Assembly: GCF_051622035.1 (NCBI RefSeq)
Contig: NC_135364.1
Location: forward strand, 25,908,501-25,972,500
Length of the DNA: 64,000 nucleotides
Origin: Arctopsyche grandis
Lineage: Eukaryota > Arthropoda > Insecta > Trichoptera > Hydropsychidae
Direction of reading: 5' to 3'
In this document: positions 22,924 through 38,302 of the stretch, piece by piece
How positions within the stretch are numbered: position 1 is the stretch's first letter
How the letters are laid out: each line of letters starts with the position of its first letter
The notes under the pieces: model-generated
Database searches by the model: none
Seen by the model: the letters and a program-made list of their open reading frames with translations, nothing else
What the model was told of the DNA's origin: nothing
Program-made: the position numbers and the translations under genes

Positions 22924-24445
22924 TCATTCCATCGGAATAGTTTCGGCTTCACCTTCAATACATATAGCTGTAAAATTTTTTGAATACCATTCAAAACCTA
23001 ATTTGAACTTCCCATAGCAAAAATTTTTTCCAATTAATGATCTAGCAACAGTTTCGATATCCAATATAGCTTCCGGATAATCAAACTGAAAAATTGAATT
23101 ATCAACAAATAAAACGCTTACATTTAATAACAAAAATATATTTATTAATATAAAGATAATATAAAATGATATGAATTACCACTTGAGCGACACATTTTTT
23201 GTCAACTTTGATGGTAAACGGCATTATTTTCATCGGAAACGTGTAACGACATATGTTGTCTTGATTGATATTTAATGATCTTACATATCTCCCACCAGTA
23301 AATTTATATATGGAAATTTTCCCCTAAAAATGTGTAAGATTTTTAAACAACGTTATATTATAAGACGTAAATTCAAATAATTTTATAAAATAATTTTACC
23401 ATTAGAGGACCCATTTCTTTAGATACGTTTAAATGACACCATACAAAATGATGTCCGTTCGGCTTTTTACGAACTTCGTATTCTAGTTCTACGGAACCAA
23501 AAGGTTTCATTGTTTTTCCACAAGGTTTAATAGCAAGAAACGCCACTTTAAATGAACCCTTATTTTGAAAAATACAACAATTTGATATTATATACATACA
23601 TAGACATATATTAAATGAAGAAAGCGGATGAGAATTACAACGAAGGTGGTTGATATAATGTTGAAAGTAAATAGATTGAAATGAAAATGGGTGGATCACG
23701 TAGCTGGAAGATCGGACGAAAGAAGTACTCGAATGGCACGCAATAGAATGAAAAAGGTTGATGAAATAGAATGAATAGGAAGTGGGAGGATGAAATCAGA
23801 AAAATGCGTGGAATGAGATGGATAAGAGTTGCCGAAAATGATGACGTATGGATGTGAAATTTGGACATTGAACGTCAAGTTCCTACACAAATTTCAATGT
23901 ACTCAAAAAAGAACGTTGGAACGTTAGAATTATGGAACGTTGTGTGCTTTGCATTACGAGGACGAACAGGAAACGGATTACTTGGGTGAGTATGACAACG
24001 GTCGTAGATATAGTGGATAGAGTGAAGAGATTGAAATGGCAATGGGTGGGCCATGTGGCTAGAAGAATGGAGAAACTTAGACAAAATAAGTGCTAGAATA
24101 GTACCCGAGAGAATTCAATAGGGTAAAATGAAGACCGCGGGGAAGATGGGTAGACGAAGTTAGGAATGTGTGGGGTGAGATGGATGAGAGTTTCCCAAAA
24201 TGGAGACGAATGGAAGCATTTCGGAGAGGCCTTAATCCAGCAGTGGATACCGAATGGCTGTACATGATATTAAATGAATTATGTCGGCATACCTTTCACA
24301 TAATACGTATGTAAGTATGTGCTTGATCTTAAGGACTTACACAAGATGGTTTGGATTCCTTTTTGGTACATTTTATTGAAGCAATTGATAGGAAAAAGAA
24401 CAAGATCAGTATTAATTTTGTGTATACAGGTATAAAGGTGGTCAT
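22924..24445 (-). CDS. Secreted-family copy 8 (uncharacterised, 189 aa)
   Basis: Exons 24445-24341, 23558-23400, 23323-23180, 23085-22924; donors GTAAGT, GTAAAA, GTAATT; all phase 0. The start MTTFIPVYTKLILILFFFL opens the signal peptide; the longer overlapping frame that begins at 24515 does not keep phase and was rejected. Landmarks: KPCGK, KEMGPLM, DNICRYTFPM, DKKCVAQV, GKNFCYGKFK (first aromatic of the motif replaced by Cys), AICIE. Exon 2 has the extra FVWC Cys shared with copy 3. Intron 1 is 782 bp because a LINE fragment lies in it. Function not recognised. Confidence 0.84.
23610..24275 (+). mobile_element. LINE fragments in intron 1 of copy 8
   Basis: The plus strand carries, with stops and frameshifts, two partial repeats of a retrotransposon C-terminal region: RLKW(K/Q)W(V/-)xHV, then RGRWVDEVRNVWGEMDESFP, WRRMEAFRRGLNPAVDTEW. 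This arrangement is typical of the end of R1/RTE-like pol proteins. It is opposite in strand to the host gene. Confidence 0.65.
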
Positions 24446-24648
24446 GATGTTGAGGCGGACAGGAAACTACTAAAAAATTGGTATAATGAAATACTATTGC
24501 AAATACCAGTGTCATTCAAAATGTCATAAACACGGATTCATAAACATTTTTGTTGGAAATTCAATATTAGAATAATAACTACAGTTTGAACAATTTTTTT
24601 ATTACATAGTCATGATTAAATAAAACCAAATTGATCTTGTGGTATATT

Positions 24649-25450
24649 TCATTGCAGTTTTTTTAATGTTGTGTTCGATCGAATTGGTATTATTACACTT
24701 TCAGTGTGTAAACAAAATACTTTGACTTTGTTAGAATACAGCTCTAGCATTGATTCATATTTTCCGTAAAAGAATTTCCTTCCTATAAATGACTCCAAAT
24801 ATTTAGATATGTCGATCGAAATTCCTTTATAATGACCCTTAAATAAAATATATCGTTTTTTCATAGTTTATTTAGCTATATAAATATTAAATGATATTCA
24901 AAAAGGAACCTGTTTCATAATACAAGCCTTGCCACTTTGCAAATAAGTTGTCGCTGTCATTGTGTTGATACGAAGCATATCGCAAAAATTGGGAATATTC
25001 ATCGAGAACAACTGTTTTTTCTTCTCATCGCCCGTTTTGAATATAACTAACTTACCCTAAATATAAAAAATAAACAATTTTAAAATTTTGTAAAATATAT
25101 GCTACTAAGAATATTTAAAAGTAAATCGAATTTACGTATATTTGAGTCACATCGTTCTTAAGCATCAAATATCCGTTTATTTTAAATTTTCCATTCTCAT
25201 TTTCTATCAAATCAGTCACTAGATAAAATTTCATATCTGACAAATCATCGCTACAATTTTCAATTTTCAAATTAGTCATATCGTAAAATCCCTGAAATTC
25301 AAACACTCCGGTTAAAAGTTTCGTTCAAACCTTATATGTAAGTATTCGAGTGAAAATACTCACAAAACTGTTATGCCGTTCTTTTCCATTTATTAAAGTG
25401 AATACAGAAATTAAATATAAAATTACATTTAAATCGTCAAGCACTCGCAT
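24649..25450 (-). CDS. Secreted-family copy 9, divergent (192 aa)
   Basis: Exons 25450-25364, 25291-25136, 25056-24910, 24837-24649; donors GTGAGT, GTAAAT, GTTCCT; all phase 0. MRVLDDLNVILYLISVFTL is the signal peptide. The four Cys positions are kept (ENCSD, NFCDM, KACIM, VFCLH) and exon 4 has GRKFFYGKYE, but GPLM and the CxYxFP block are lost, so it groups with copy 10. The intron 3 donor GTTCCT is weak; an alternative site would break the frame. The C terminus is about 12 residues longer than in other members. Function not recognised. Confidence 0.8.
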
Positions 25451-25730
25451 CTTCTCAATCTGGTGATAGAAACAGAAATGGTAATAAATTTCAATGCAAA
25501 TCGTCAAACAATATTTTCCTACACATCGTTGCGTTTCCATAATGGATAAAAATACAGTTCAACTACAAACTAATCGATTCTGGTGGCAAAACAAATTATT
25601 ATAATGACATAATTACGATATATTATTTCGTACATCTAAGCTTTAAATAGGATTATTGCATAAGTTCATGTCCGTTTTCCTTTATAGACAATGGTTAAAA
25701 TCTGGCATGAACTTATGCAGTCAATTAATT

Positions 25731-26340
25731 GATTTTGATTTTTAAATGCTTTTTATTATTACGAAATTATGTTCACAATACATCTTATATCTATTTTAAT
25801 AGCTACTGGTCTACTGATCATTTTCTGTTTTACAATTTAATTTAATTTGGTTAGTAATCATAGTATTATATTATTCTAATGTTAATCTACAGCATAATAG
25901 GAAAAAACAATAATTCTGGTTTGGTCAGCGGTTTGGGAGATAATTGAATTCAAAAACTTAAAAAAAAGTTTTTTAAAAACATACCTCTTGTATAACTTGT
26001 ATATAAAATTATTATTTTGAATAAAAACACCAATAATTTTTTTTACTACCGCCATCTATGTATAAAATCAATGACTACCAACTGTCACCGAGATTAAAAA
26101 TCTTCGAACCTGAAATGCTTCTTATACGATATTTTATCTCTATCGTAATGGCGGAGGCTCCATTTACTTATATTGATGACCAAAATGAGCAATATGGCAA
26201 AGTATAAAAACGATCGGATATGAGACAAACTTTTTCCTGAATTGTAAACGTAGAGGAGGTATGTAAAAAGAGCTCAAAAACCTATTTACAATCCCTATTT
26301 ACATGTTCATAATATGTACATCTAATACATAATATTAATT
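25731..26340 (-). mobile_element. LINE 3' UTR copy interrupted by a MITE
   Basis: 25731-25906 is the reverse complement of the jockey-like 3' UTR seen at 34290-34520, 44895-45108 and 45563-45769; its continuation resumes at about 26270-26340 (AGCTCAAAAACCTATTTACA). Between them, about 25907-26268, is an intact copy of the ACATACCTC MITE family, flanked on both sides by AAAAA. The order of insertion is therefore clear: LINE first, MITE second. Confidence 0.75.
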
Positions 26341-26652
26341 AAAGACTCACTAAAGTCGATGACCTAAAGCAGTCAATCAATACATTTTTCTGACATGGTG
26401 AATATCTTCGTATGTAGAAAAAAATCTATTTCTAAAGTATGTATGTACATGTGTACATATACTACTAAATCATTCTTTAAAAGGGCACAATTAATCATTA
26501 TGGAATATTATATTACATTTTAATACAATCTGTACTACAAACAAATAAGCGAAGAGCATCAAATCTTGCAAATCGATTTGAAAATTTTGGATAGTCATTT
26601 TATATTATACTAGTATTGTGCCCGTTAATATTTTTTTGTGGCTTATTGATAC

Positions 26653-27096
26653 TGTTGCGTAGGGGTGGGTGGAGGATCCAAGTAAAAGGCCAACAGTCAT
26701 TTCACAGCATTTATTTATGATGAATGAGATACACGCACTGGCAGTGCTCAGTCCAGAATGCCCTGATATCGCCTACGTACCGCCTTATAAAGGGTAGATC
26801 TCTCAGGACGTCTAATCTGTTTACCTGTTGTATAGTCACGTATTCGGATATGTATTTCCACGACATTGGGTCTCCCCGTACTGATTCTGAGAAAGGCTTA
26901 ATAACGGTCATTGTTTAGCCTAAATGCACTTAGAGTCCAGATATAATCCTGGAAGTAAGTGCAAGCACTTAGTTAATCCGATAACAGATATCCGTTGGTC
27001 TAAGTGCAAGTACTTAGTTAATCCGTTAACAGATAACCCTTGAACGGCCACATAGTCTCTGGGATTCTATTCGCTTAATCCGCGGCGTACGTAACA
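26653..27096 (-). mobile_element. Solo LTR, 444 bp
   Basis: Reverse-oriented copy of the LTR at 8245-8647, with ends TGTTGCGTAGGGG and TACGTAACA and a perfect 4-bp target duplication ATAC (26649-26652 and 27097-27100). It is longer than the other copy because a block of about 45 bp containing TTAGTTAATCCG is duplicated inside it (about 26950-27040). Confidence 0.82.
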
Positions 27097-27099
27097 ATA

Positions 27100-27497
27100 C
27101 CATTGATGCGAATCGGAACCAAAACTGGTACAAGAATTGGGAATCAAAACGGAAATAGAAACCGAAATAGGAATAGGAATCGGAACCGGGACCGGACCTG
27201 AAATATGAATCGGGAATCGGAACTTAAATAGAGATCGGGAATCGGAACAGGAACCGAAATCTGAACCGGAATGTGAATCGGAATCAGAACCGAAACTGAA
27301 ATAAGAATCGATAATTGGAACTGAAATAGGTATCGGGAATTGGGAAATTTAATAAAAAATAAACAAATGAACATATTCAAATAAGTTTAAATAAAATAAA
27401 ACTATTCAAATAAATTTAATAAAATGTTTACTATTAGATTGGCCATGTTTAAGCGGCTTATATTACAAATACCGAGCGAAGCCCAGTAAAACCACTG
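27100..27497 (+). mobile_element. Helitron-like element with GAATCGGAAC-type tract
   Basis: About 240 bp of degenerate hexamers (GGAACC, GAATCG) is followed by the 3' part of the Helitron family at 35841: GGCCATGTTTAAGCGGCTTA, ACCGAGCGAAGC, ending CCACTGG where CTAG is expected. The 5' side was displaced by, or runs up to, the solo LTR. A reverse-oriented Helitron-type end (CTAG 26610-26613) lies on the other side of the LTR. Confidence 0.55.
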
Positions 27498-27691
27498 GTA
27501 TATGTATATATGTATATATATTTTTTAATTATTGAACAATTTTAATTAGGCCTGAAAATGTATTATTATTCATTATTTAATTATTTTGATAATTATCTAT
27601 TTCCATAATATATAATATATGTACGTGTCAATACAATCGTAGGTACAATACAATTTTTGCATTTTATATATTTTTTTTTGATAAATATTTT

Positions 27692-28487
27692 TTATGTAGC
27701 ACGTAAGTCTACAACTTCACTTTCGCTCTCCAAACAAAATATTATTGTATTATTAGAATACATTTCAACACGTGAGCCGTAATTTCCATAGAAAAATTTC
27801 TTCCCAATGAACAACTGCATGAATTTACCAATATCAAGTTGAATCCCGTTGTATTCCCCCTTAAAATACACAAAAAATTAACATACTCTTATCATTATTT
27901 TTATTCCAACTTAAGAATAAATGTTTAAATACCTTCTTAAAAGAACAATCCTTTCCTACACCGTCTGACAAAAATATTGAATTTTTTTGAAGAAATTCAC
28001 AGAAACTGGGGATGTTCAACGTAAATATTGTATTTTTCTTGCCATTATCAAATTTAAGTACTTTAATTTGACCCTGAAATATGCATACATATTTAAAAAA
28101 AATTGAACAATACCCCTAAAATATCGTAAGCATCAGAATATAATATTTACAGTAATTCGAGTAACGTCATCAGTGAAAACCAAACTTCCTCGCATAAAAA
28201 AATTTCCATGCGGTGTAGCTTCTACGTATGACTTGAGGTAAGCCTTATAATCACTTAAATTATCGCTGCAATTAGTTATTGCCAATGATTTCATTTTGTA
28301 TAGCCCCTATTCATGAAAAATCACAAAAGATAAAAATAAACCATATTAAAACATTACATCGAATGATTATTTTACATACAAATTTAGCATTTTGCCTTGC
28401 ACCACCATTTTTCTTTGCACACATGGCGCTTAATACAAGTAAAAATAAAATTCCAATAATATAGAATACACATTTCCGATGCAACAT
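27692..28487 (-). CDS. Secreted-family copy 10, divergent (190 aa)
   Basis: Exons 28487-28380, 28306-28151, 28073-27933, 27859-27692; donors GTATGT, GTAAAT, GTATTT; all phase 0. The N-terminal MLHRKCVFYIIGILFLLVLS is a signal peptide. Cys positions: TNCSD, SFCEF, KDCSF, IFCLE; exon 4 motif GKKFFYGNYG. It shares the CSDxLSD block with copy 9 and both lack GPLM, so these two form a divergent subgroup at the right end of the cluster. Function not recognised. Confidence 0.85.
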
Positions 28488-28489
28488 GT

Positions 28490-29925
28490 TCGGTTGAATG
28501 AGAATCGATTAATTTGAATGTTTGAAAATATTTTATATTTTAGATCAATATCAAATCATACGTACAATATATCATACGTAATAGTTCAGATGCGCATAAA
28601 CTGAAAAAAAATAGAGTGTTCAAATCTAAATTTTAAATTCGAGTTATTTAAATTTTCTTTTCAATTTTGATATTAAAATATCAATTAAATATACACACGT
28701 TTATTATTATTATAAAAAAATGTGAAAAAAGTAACTGCTTAACCTGTGAGTTTTGCAGGGATGGTTGAATGGTTCGTTTGAATAGTTAGCTGTCATCACG
28801 TTAATCTGACAGTTGGTTTCATTGATGATTGAATTCTTCTAGCTTTATGTTGGAAACATTTGCTTACTTCAATTCGAGCTCCGTATGTCGGTAAAATATC
28901 AACTATCAATATACTTTTCGGATAAAAGTGGAAGTGGTTCAAAATCAGCTCACAAATTTTGAATGGTTAGGAATTTCACGCAAATAACCGAGTGAAACTA
29001 ATAAAAATCTTATAAAAAGATTGACGACTGCTATATTTATGAATAGTATAATTATTTGATGTATACTTTATTGTGATCTATTCAAAATATGTATCACGAA
29101 TTTAAATATGAATCAATTAGATGTAATCCGATGTTGAATCTGAACTAAAATGTAAACAATCAAAATTTTAATGTAGTATTGTTATATCTGGAATGGCTTT
29201 ATGATGAGCAACTATTTTATAACATTCAATATCATTTTTAATCAAACAATAGGTTTTTAAATTCGAATAAATAAAATTGAAAACTAATTAAATTGAGTGT
29301 TCCAATTTTAAAATTGCAGTAGAGTAAGAGTGTAAAGTTCGAATCATTATATGTACACTGATTAGTAAGTGTATGCATCATCAAAATCATCCGGTAACAC
29401 GGGAGAATGAAAGAACATATTTGCAAGTAAATTCATACACCAACTATCCGTACAGGAATAACAAGTTGACATTCTTAACAATTATATGATTGGCCTACGA
29501 TGGATTAAACCAAAAACTGGAAGAATATCACACTATATCGAAGAACATATTATTAATGAACAAAATAAAATGTAACCTAACCTAAAATTGTATTTATATA
29601 TTAATATGAATGTACGTGATTGTAAAACTTATAAAGACATTGTTAATTATTGTCTATTTCGTATCAATTTAACAATAAATTAGTTATTTGAACACAACCA
29701 GTTATATTTTTGAGCATAAAATTCATTGGAAGAGCAACGTCAAATTTTAGTCAGATGTCAAACCACTCAAATTTCATTCGTTAGCAGATTTACTAGTGTA
29801 CAGCAGCTAGTGCATGAATTTACACATCACTGTATACTTTATCTAGTAAGAGTATCTGCGGATTCTAGCGTCGTAAGCTTTATGTAAAGCTAGTGTACAA
29901 ACTTACTAGTCAGTGTATATGTATA
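28490..29925. other. Intergenic, nothing recognised
   Basis: No supportable coding exon or named repeat. Short frames lack splice context. A TAACCTAACCTAAA string near 29573 is too short to mean anything. Confidence 0.5.
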
Positions 29926-29927
29926 TA

Positions 29928-30964
29928 CAGTGGCGGCTCGTCCATACATTTCGTTCTACACGTCACTTTAAGTATTTAAGATGGTATCAAAATCAATAAA
30001 AGCTGAGCCAATGTTTACAAGAACTTAAATATTCTTCCGAAAATACTGATAAAACAATAACAGGTTCTACCAATTTACTGAATACAATTTTTATTTTAGT
30101 CAGAACTTTTTCACAAGTTAATGCCGCATGTAGAAATGATTTATAACCAAATGCAATCTAGTAATATCGATGAATTTTCAATTAAAGAAATCTTAAAAAG
30201 TTTTACTAATGTCATTATACAAATACCAGATTCTTATATATCATTATACAAATGCGAATAGAAGCCAAAAATATGTGATGCATATATTATATGCATATTA
30301 TAGAAGCCAAAAATATGTGCGATGTTATTATTAAGGATATAAAAGAAATATATACTTTTTCTTATAAATTAAAAGCTTTGAAATTATTTAATAAAGAAAA
30401 TTTTGAAAAGTACTGAAAGAAAATGCCAATGGAAGATCTACTATTAACCGTTGAATCATATCCAATGAAGAAAAACTTCAAACTGAATTAGAAGTGTTTT
30501 ACTCAAGGAGAGAAATGCATATTATTAATGATTTATTAATATTTTTAAAACTTATTTTTGCAATCAATTTATGCAAAGTTCGTGTGGAAATAACAAAACT
30601 TATTCAAATTCTGCTTACAACTTTAACTACCTCTGAGCCAAAACGGTGTTTTTCATCAATAAATAGAATTAAGACATACATATACATATAAGAAACACAA
30701 TGGTTCAGGAAAGATTGACGGCATTGCTTATGTTGTCAATTGAAAAAAAAAGATTATGAACAGTGAAAATTTTAACGAAAAGGTGACTGACCTTTTTTCA
30801 AGGAAAAAAGACAGAAGAATCAATTTTATAATGAAATAAAATACATATAATGTTTAATTTTGATCATTTTGATGTTAATAGTGAAATATAATCCAAATAA
30901 ACATTTTTTTTTATTCTTAATCAACCGCAGCACCCCCAGATATCTTATCCACGAGCTGCCACTG
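29928..30964 (+). mobile_element. Decayed hAT transposon with 8-bp target duplication
   Basis: Terminal inverted repeats CAGTGGCGGCTCGT and ACGAGCTGCCACTG bound a 1,037-bp element flanked by the perfect 8-bp duplication TGTATATA (29920-29927 and 30965-30972), diagnostic for hAT. Inside, plus-strand pieces with stops read like a hAT transposase; the C-terminal dimerisation region is clear at about 30629-30800 (TSEPKRCFSSINRIKTY, then MVQERLTALLMLS). The element is internally deleted and inactive. Confidence 0.88.
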
Positions 30965-31229
30965 TGTATATACTAATTCGATACTTGACGCTCTTACTGT
31001 AACATATAATACCACTCAATTGTTTGTATTCACGATACAATCTTTATATGAAATAAATTATTAAATTAAAACAAAATACACAATTTTAACATCATTTATG
31101 TGAATATATACAATAATTATAATACTAAACGGTATAAAGTTAAATTAAAACCACTTTTACACACACTAATAATTATTAACACAGAATTAAGACCCATCAA
31201 GCGTTGAAACTCTTTGCTCGATATTCGAT

Positions 31230-35387
<4,158 letters not shown>

Positions 35388-35840
35388 GTTGATTATTTTC
35401 GAGATAAAATTCTGGCGAAGAAAGCACGTGATTCACTTTATCTAGGCGTATTTTACGGACAAACAGAAGAAACACTCTCGAATCGACGGCGTATCGCCAA
35501 CATGTTTATTTTTTGCATCGTCTTTTTTGTTTGGTTTCTAGCTGATAAGCATTTCTTGACTTTGATACGTTATCTTTGTGGTCGGGATTACGTTGACACC
35601 GTAGCGTGTTACGAACTGAGATGTACATAATATAAACATAAGCATTTTTGGAATTTATACGGAGATTACGTTATGCGGCTACCGCCTACGGAGATCAAAT
35701 TGAGGATAGAGCAATTGTCTCCTTGTTTCCTCGATTAAATCGTAATTAATCAAAAAATCCTTAAAAACACTTTTAAGTGAACGCCATGTATGTTTTTTAT
35801 TTATTTTTTCCCATACGAAAACAACATGTGACAGTGTCAT

Positions 35841-37421
35841 CTAATATATATGTAATTTCGAAAGAAACTTTAAATGTATGTATGTATGTTTGGTTCGTAG
35901 AATCCATGACGTTCAATTTAATAAAAAAAACTAATGAATATCCAAATAAAATAAAACTAATCAAATAAATTTAATAACATGTTTACTATTAGATTGGCCA
36001 CGTTTAAGCGGTTTATATTACAAATACCGAGCGGAGCCGGGTAAAAAAACTAGTCTAATATATAATTTCGAAAGAGACTTTGTATGTATGTTTGTTTGGT
36101 TCAATTTAATAAAAAAAACTAATGAATATTCAAATAAAATAAAACTAATCAAATAAATTTAATAAAATTTTTACTATTATCCTGGCCATGTTTAAGTGGT
36201 TTATATTAAAAATACCGAGCGAAGCCGGGTAAAAAAACTAGTTTAATATATAATTTCGAAAGAGACTTTGTATGTATGTTTGTTTGGTTCGTAAAATCTG
36301 TGAAGTTCAATTAAATAATAAAAAAAACTGATGAATATTCAAATAAATTCAAATGAAATAAAACTAATCAATTAAATTTAATAAAATGTTTACTATTAGA
36401 CTGGCCATGTTTAAGTGGTTTATATTAAAAATACCGAGCGAAGCCGGGTAAAAAATCTAGTCTAATATATAATTTTGAAAGAGACTTTGTTTGTATGTTT
36501 ATTTTTGGTTCGTAAAATCCGTGACGTTCAATTAAATAAAAAGAAACTGATGTACATATATTCAAATAAATTTAAATGAAATAAAACTAATCAATTAAAT
36601 TTAACAAAATGTTTACTATTAGACTGGCCATGCTTAAGTGGTTTATATTAAAAATACCGAGCGAAGCCAGGTAAAAAATCTAGTCTAATATATAATTTTG
36701 AAAGAGACTTTGTATGTATGTTTATTTGGTTCGTAAAATCCGTGACGTTCAATTTAATAAAAAAAACTAATGAATATGCAAATAAATTTAAATGAAATAA
36801 AACTAATCGAATAAAATTCATAAAATGTTTACTATGAGATTGGCCATGTTTAAGCGGTTTATATTAAAAATACCGAGCGAAGCCGGGTAAAAAAACTTGT
36901 CTAATATATAATTTCGAAAGAGACTTTGTATGTATGTATGTTTATTTGGTTCGTAAAATCTGTGACGTTCAATTAAATAAAAAAAACTGATGTATATTCA
37001 AATATATTTAAATAAAATAAAACTAATCGAATAAATTTAATAAAATGTTTACTATTAGACTGGCCATGTTTAAGTGGTTTATATTAAAAATACCGAACGA
37101 AGCCGGGTAAAAAAACTAGTCTAATATATAATTTTGAAAGAGATTTTTTATGTATGTTTATTTGGTTCGTAAAATCCGTGAAGATCAATTAAATTAAAAA
37201 AAAACTGATGAATATTCAAATACATTTAAATAAAATAAAACTAATCAAATAAATTTAAATAAAATAAAATTAATCAAATAAATTTAAATTAAATAAAACT
37301 AATCAAATAAATTTAAATAAAATACAACTAGTCAAATAAATTTAGACTTGGAAGCCCTAGGTTCGCCATGTTTAAGGTCTTTATATTACAAATACTGAGC
37401 GAAGCCGGGCAAAACAACTAG
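35841..37421 (+). mobile_element. Head-to-tail array of seven short Helitron-type elements
   Basis: Units: 35841-36053, 36054-36241, 36242-36460, 36461-36683, 36684-36899, 36900-37119, 37120-37421. Each starts TCTAATATATAA (one TT, otherwise TC) and ends with ACCGAGCGAAGCCGGGTA then CTAG (one CTTG). CTAG of one unit is followed directly by TC of the next. The whole array has A before it (35840) and T after it (37422), the A/T target of Helitrons. Units are about 190-220 bp; the last is 302 bp through expansion of an AATCAAATAAATTTA-type subrepeat. No Rep/helicase is encoded. Confidence 0.82.
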
Positions 37422-37867
37422 TACATACATACATATATAATAATAATATATGTTATAAATTTTGGACCACTATCATTGAACCGTATCAAATTTTAATGGA
37501 TTTATTTTTTTAATGTCATCATTTAAATTGCGAATCTAAAAAAATAACAATAGTGAAGAATTTAAATAATGTAGACATTTCAATTGTGTAATATTATGTA
37601 CATACATATAATTTAAATGCTAGTTTGGTCATATGAAACATTATGGATACAAAAGAAAGAAAATCCAATTAACTTTAAATGTTTATTATAAATATAATAT
37701 ATTGTTAGTCCTACAATTGATAATTAAAAAATAGCATTTTCATATAAATAAAATCCGTTAGATAAATAAATAATCAATCTACATTAATTTATATACATAC
37801 ATATAAGCATCTGAGTACATATTATATTATATTTAATATCTACGTATATTGTAATTAGAATATCATT

Positions 37868-37916
37868 TTATAAATTTGATTCATCAGCAGCTATGGTATC
37901 TACACTTCGTCTTATT
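37868..37916 (-). other. Possible alternative last exon of the CUB/SEA gene
   Basis: After a TTTTTTTCAG acceptor, 49 nt on the minus strand read RRSVDTIAADESNL and a stop. In frame it would join the transmembrane exon (ending at 38736, phase 2), skipping exons 7 and 8. It does not join exon 8 in a useful frame. Support is only the acceptor and the open frame. Confidence 0.3.
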
Positions 37917-38302
37917 CTGAAAAAAAAAGCACATTTTATACAACATAATTATAGATAATACACTAAGATGTATAAAAATGGCAAATATTCATTTTATTTT
38001 AAAAATTAAATTTAAAATTTGAAAATATTTATAGAAATAAATATCAACAATATTGTATTCATATTGTTATTATTTACAAAATTTAATGTTGTTTCCCGTT
38101 ATATTCTACTTTGCTCTTAAAGTTGATATGAAAAGTTGACCGGCAGGCTTAGGATGATTTGCTATAATAATTAAGACGATTAAATTTAATTATATTATAA
38201 ATATAACATAATTATAAATGAAAAGATAGCGCCATTGTCATTTTGATTATGAATTTTCATGGCCAACTGTAAAGAATACATATATAGAGGTAATAAATTG
38301 CA

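Noticed and set aside
24279-24515. 78-codon frame starting at 24515 as exon 1 of copy 8
   Set aside because: It reaches the donor in phase 1; the frame from 24445 gives a signal peptide and the phase-0 junction used by every other copy.
29570-29585. TAACCTAACCTAAA as interstitial telomere repeat
   Set aside because: Only two CCTAA units; expected by chance in AT-rich DNA.
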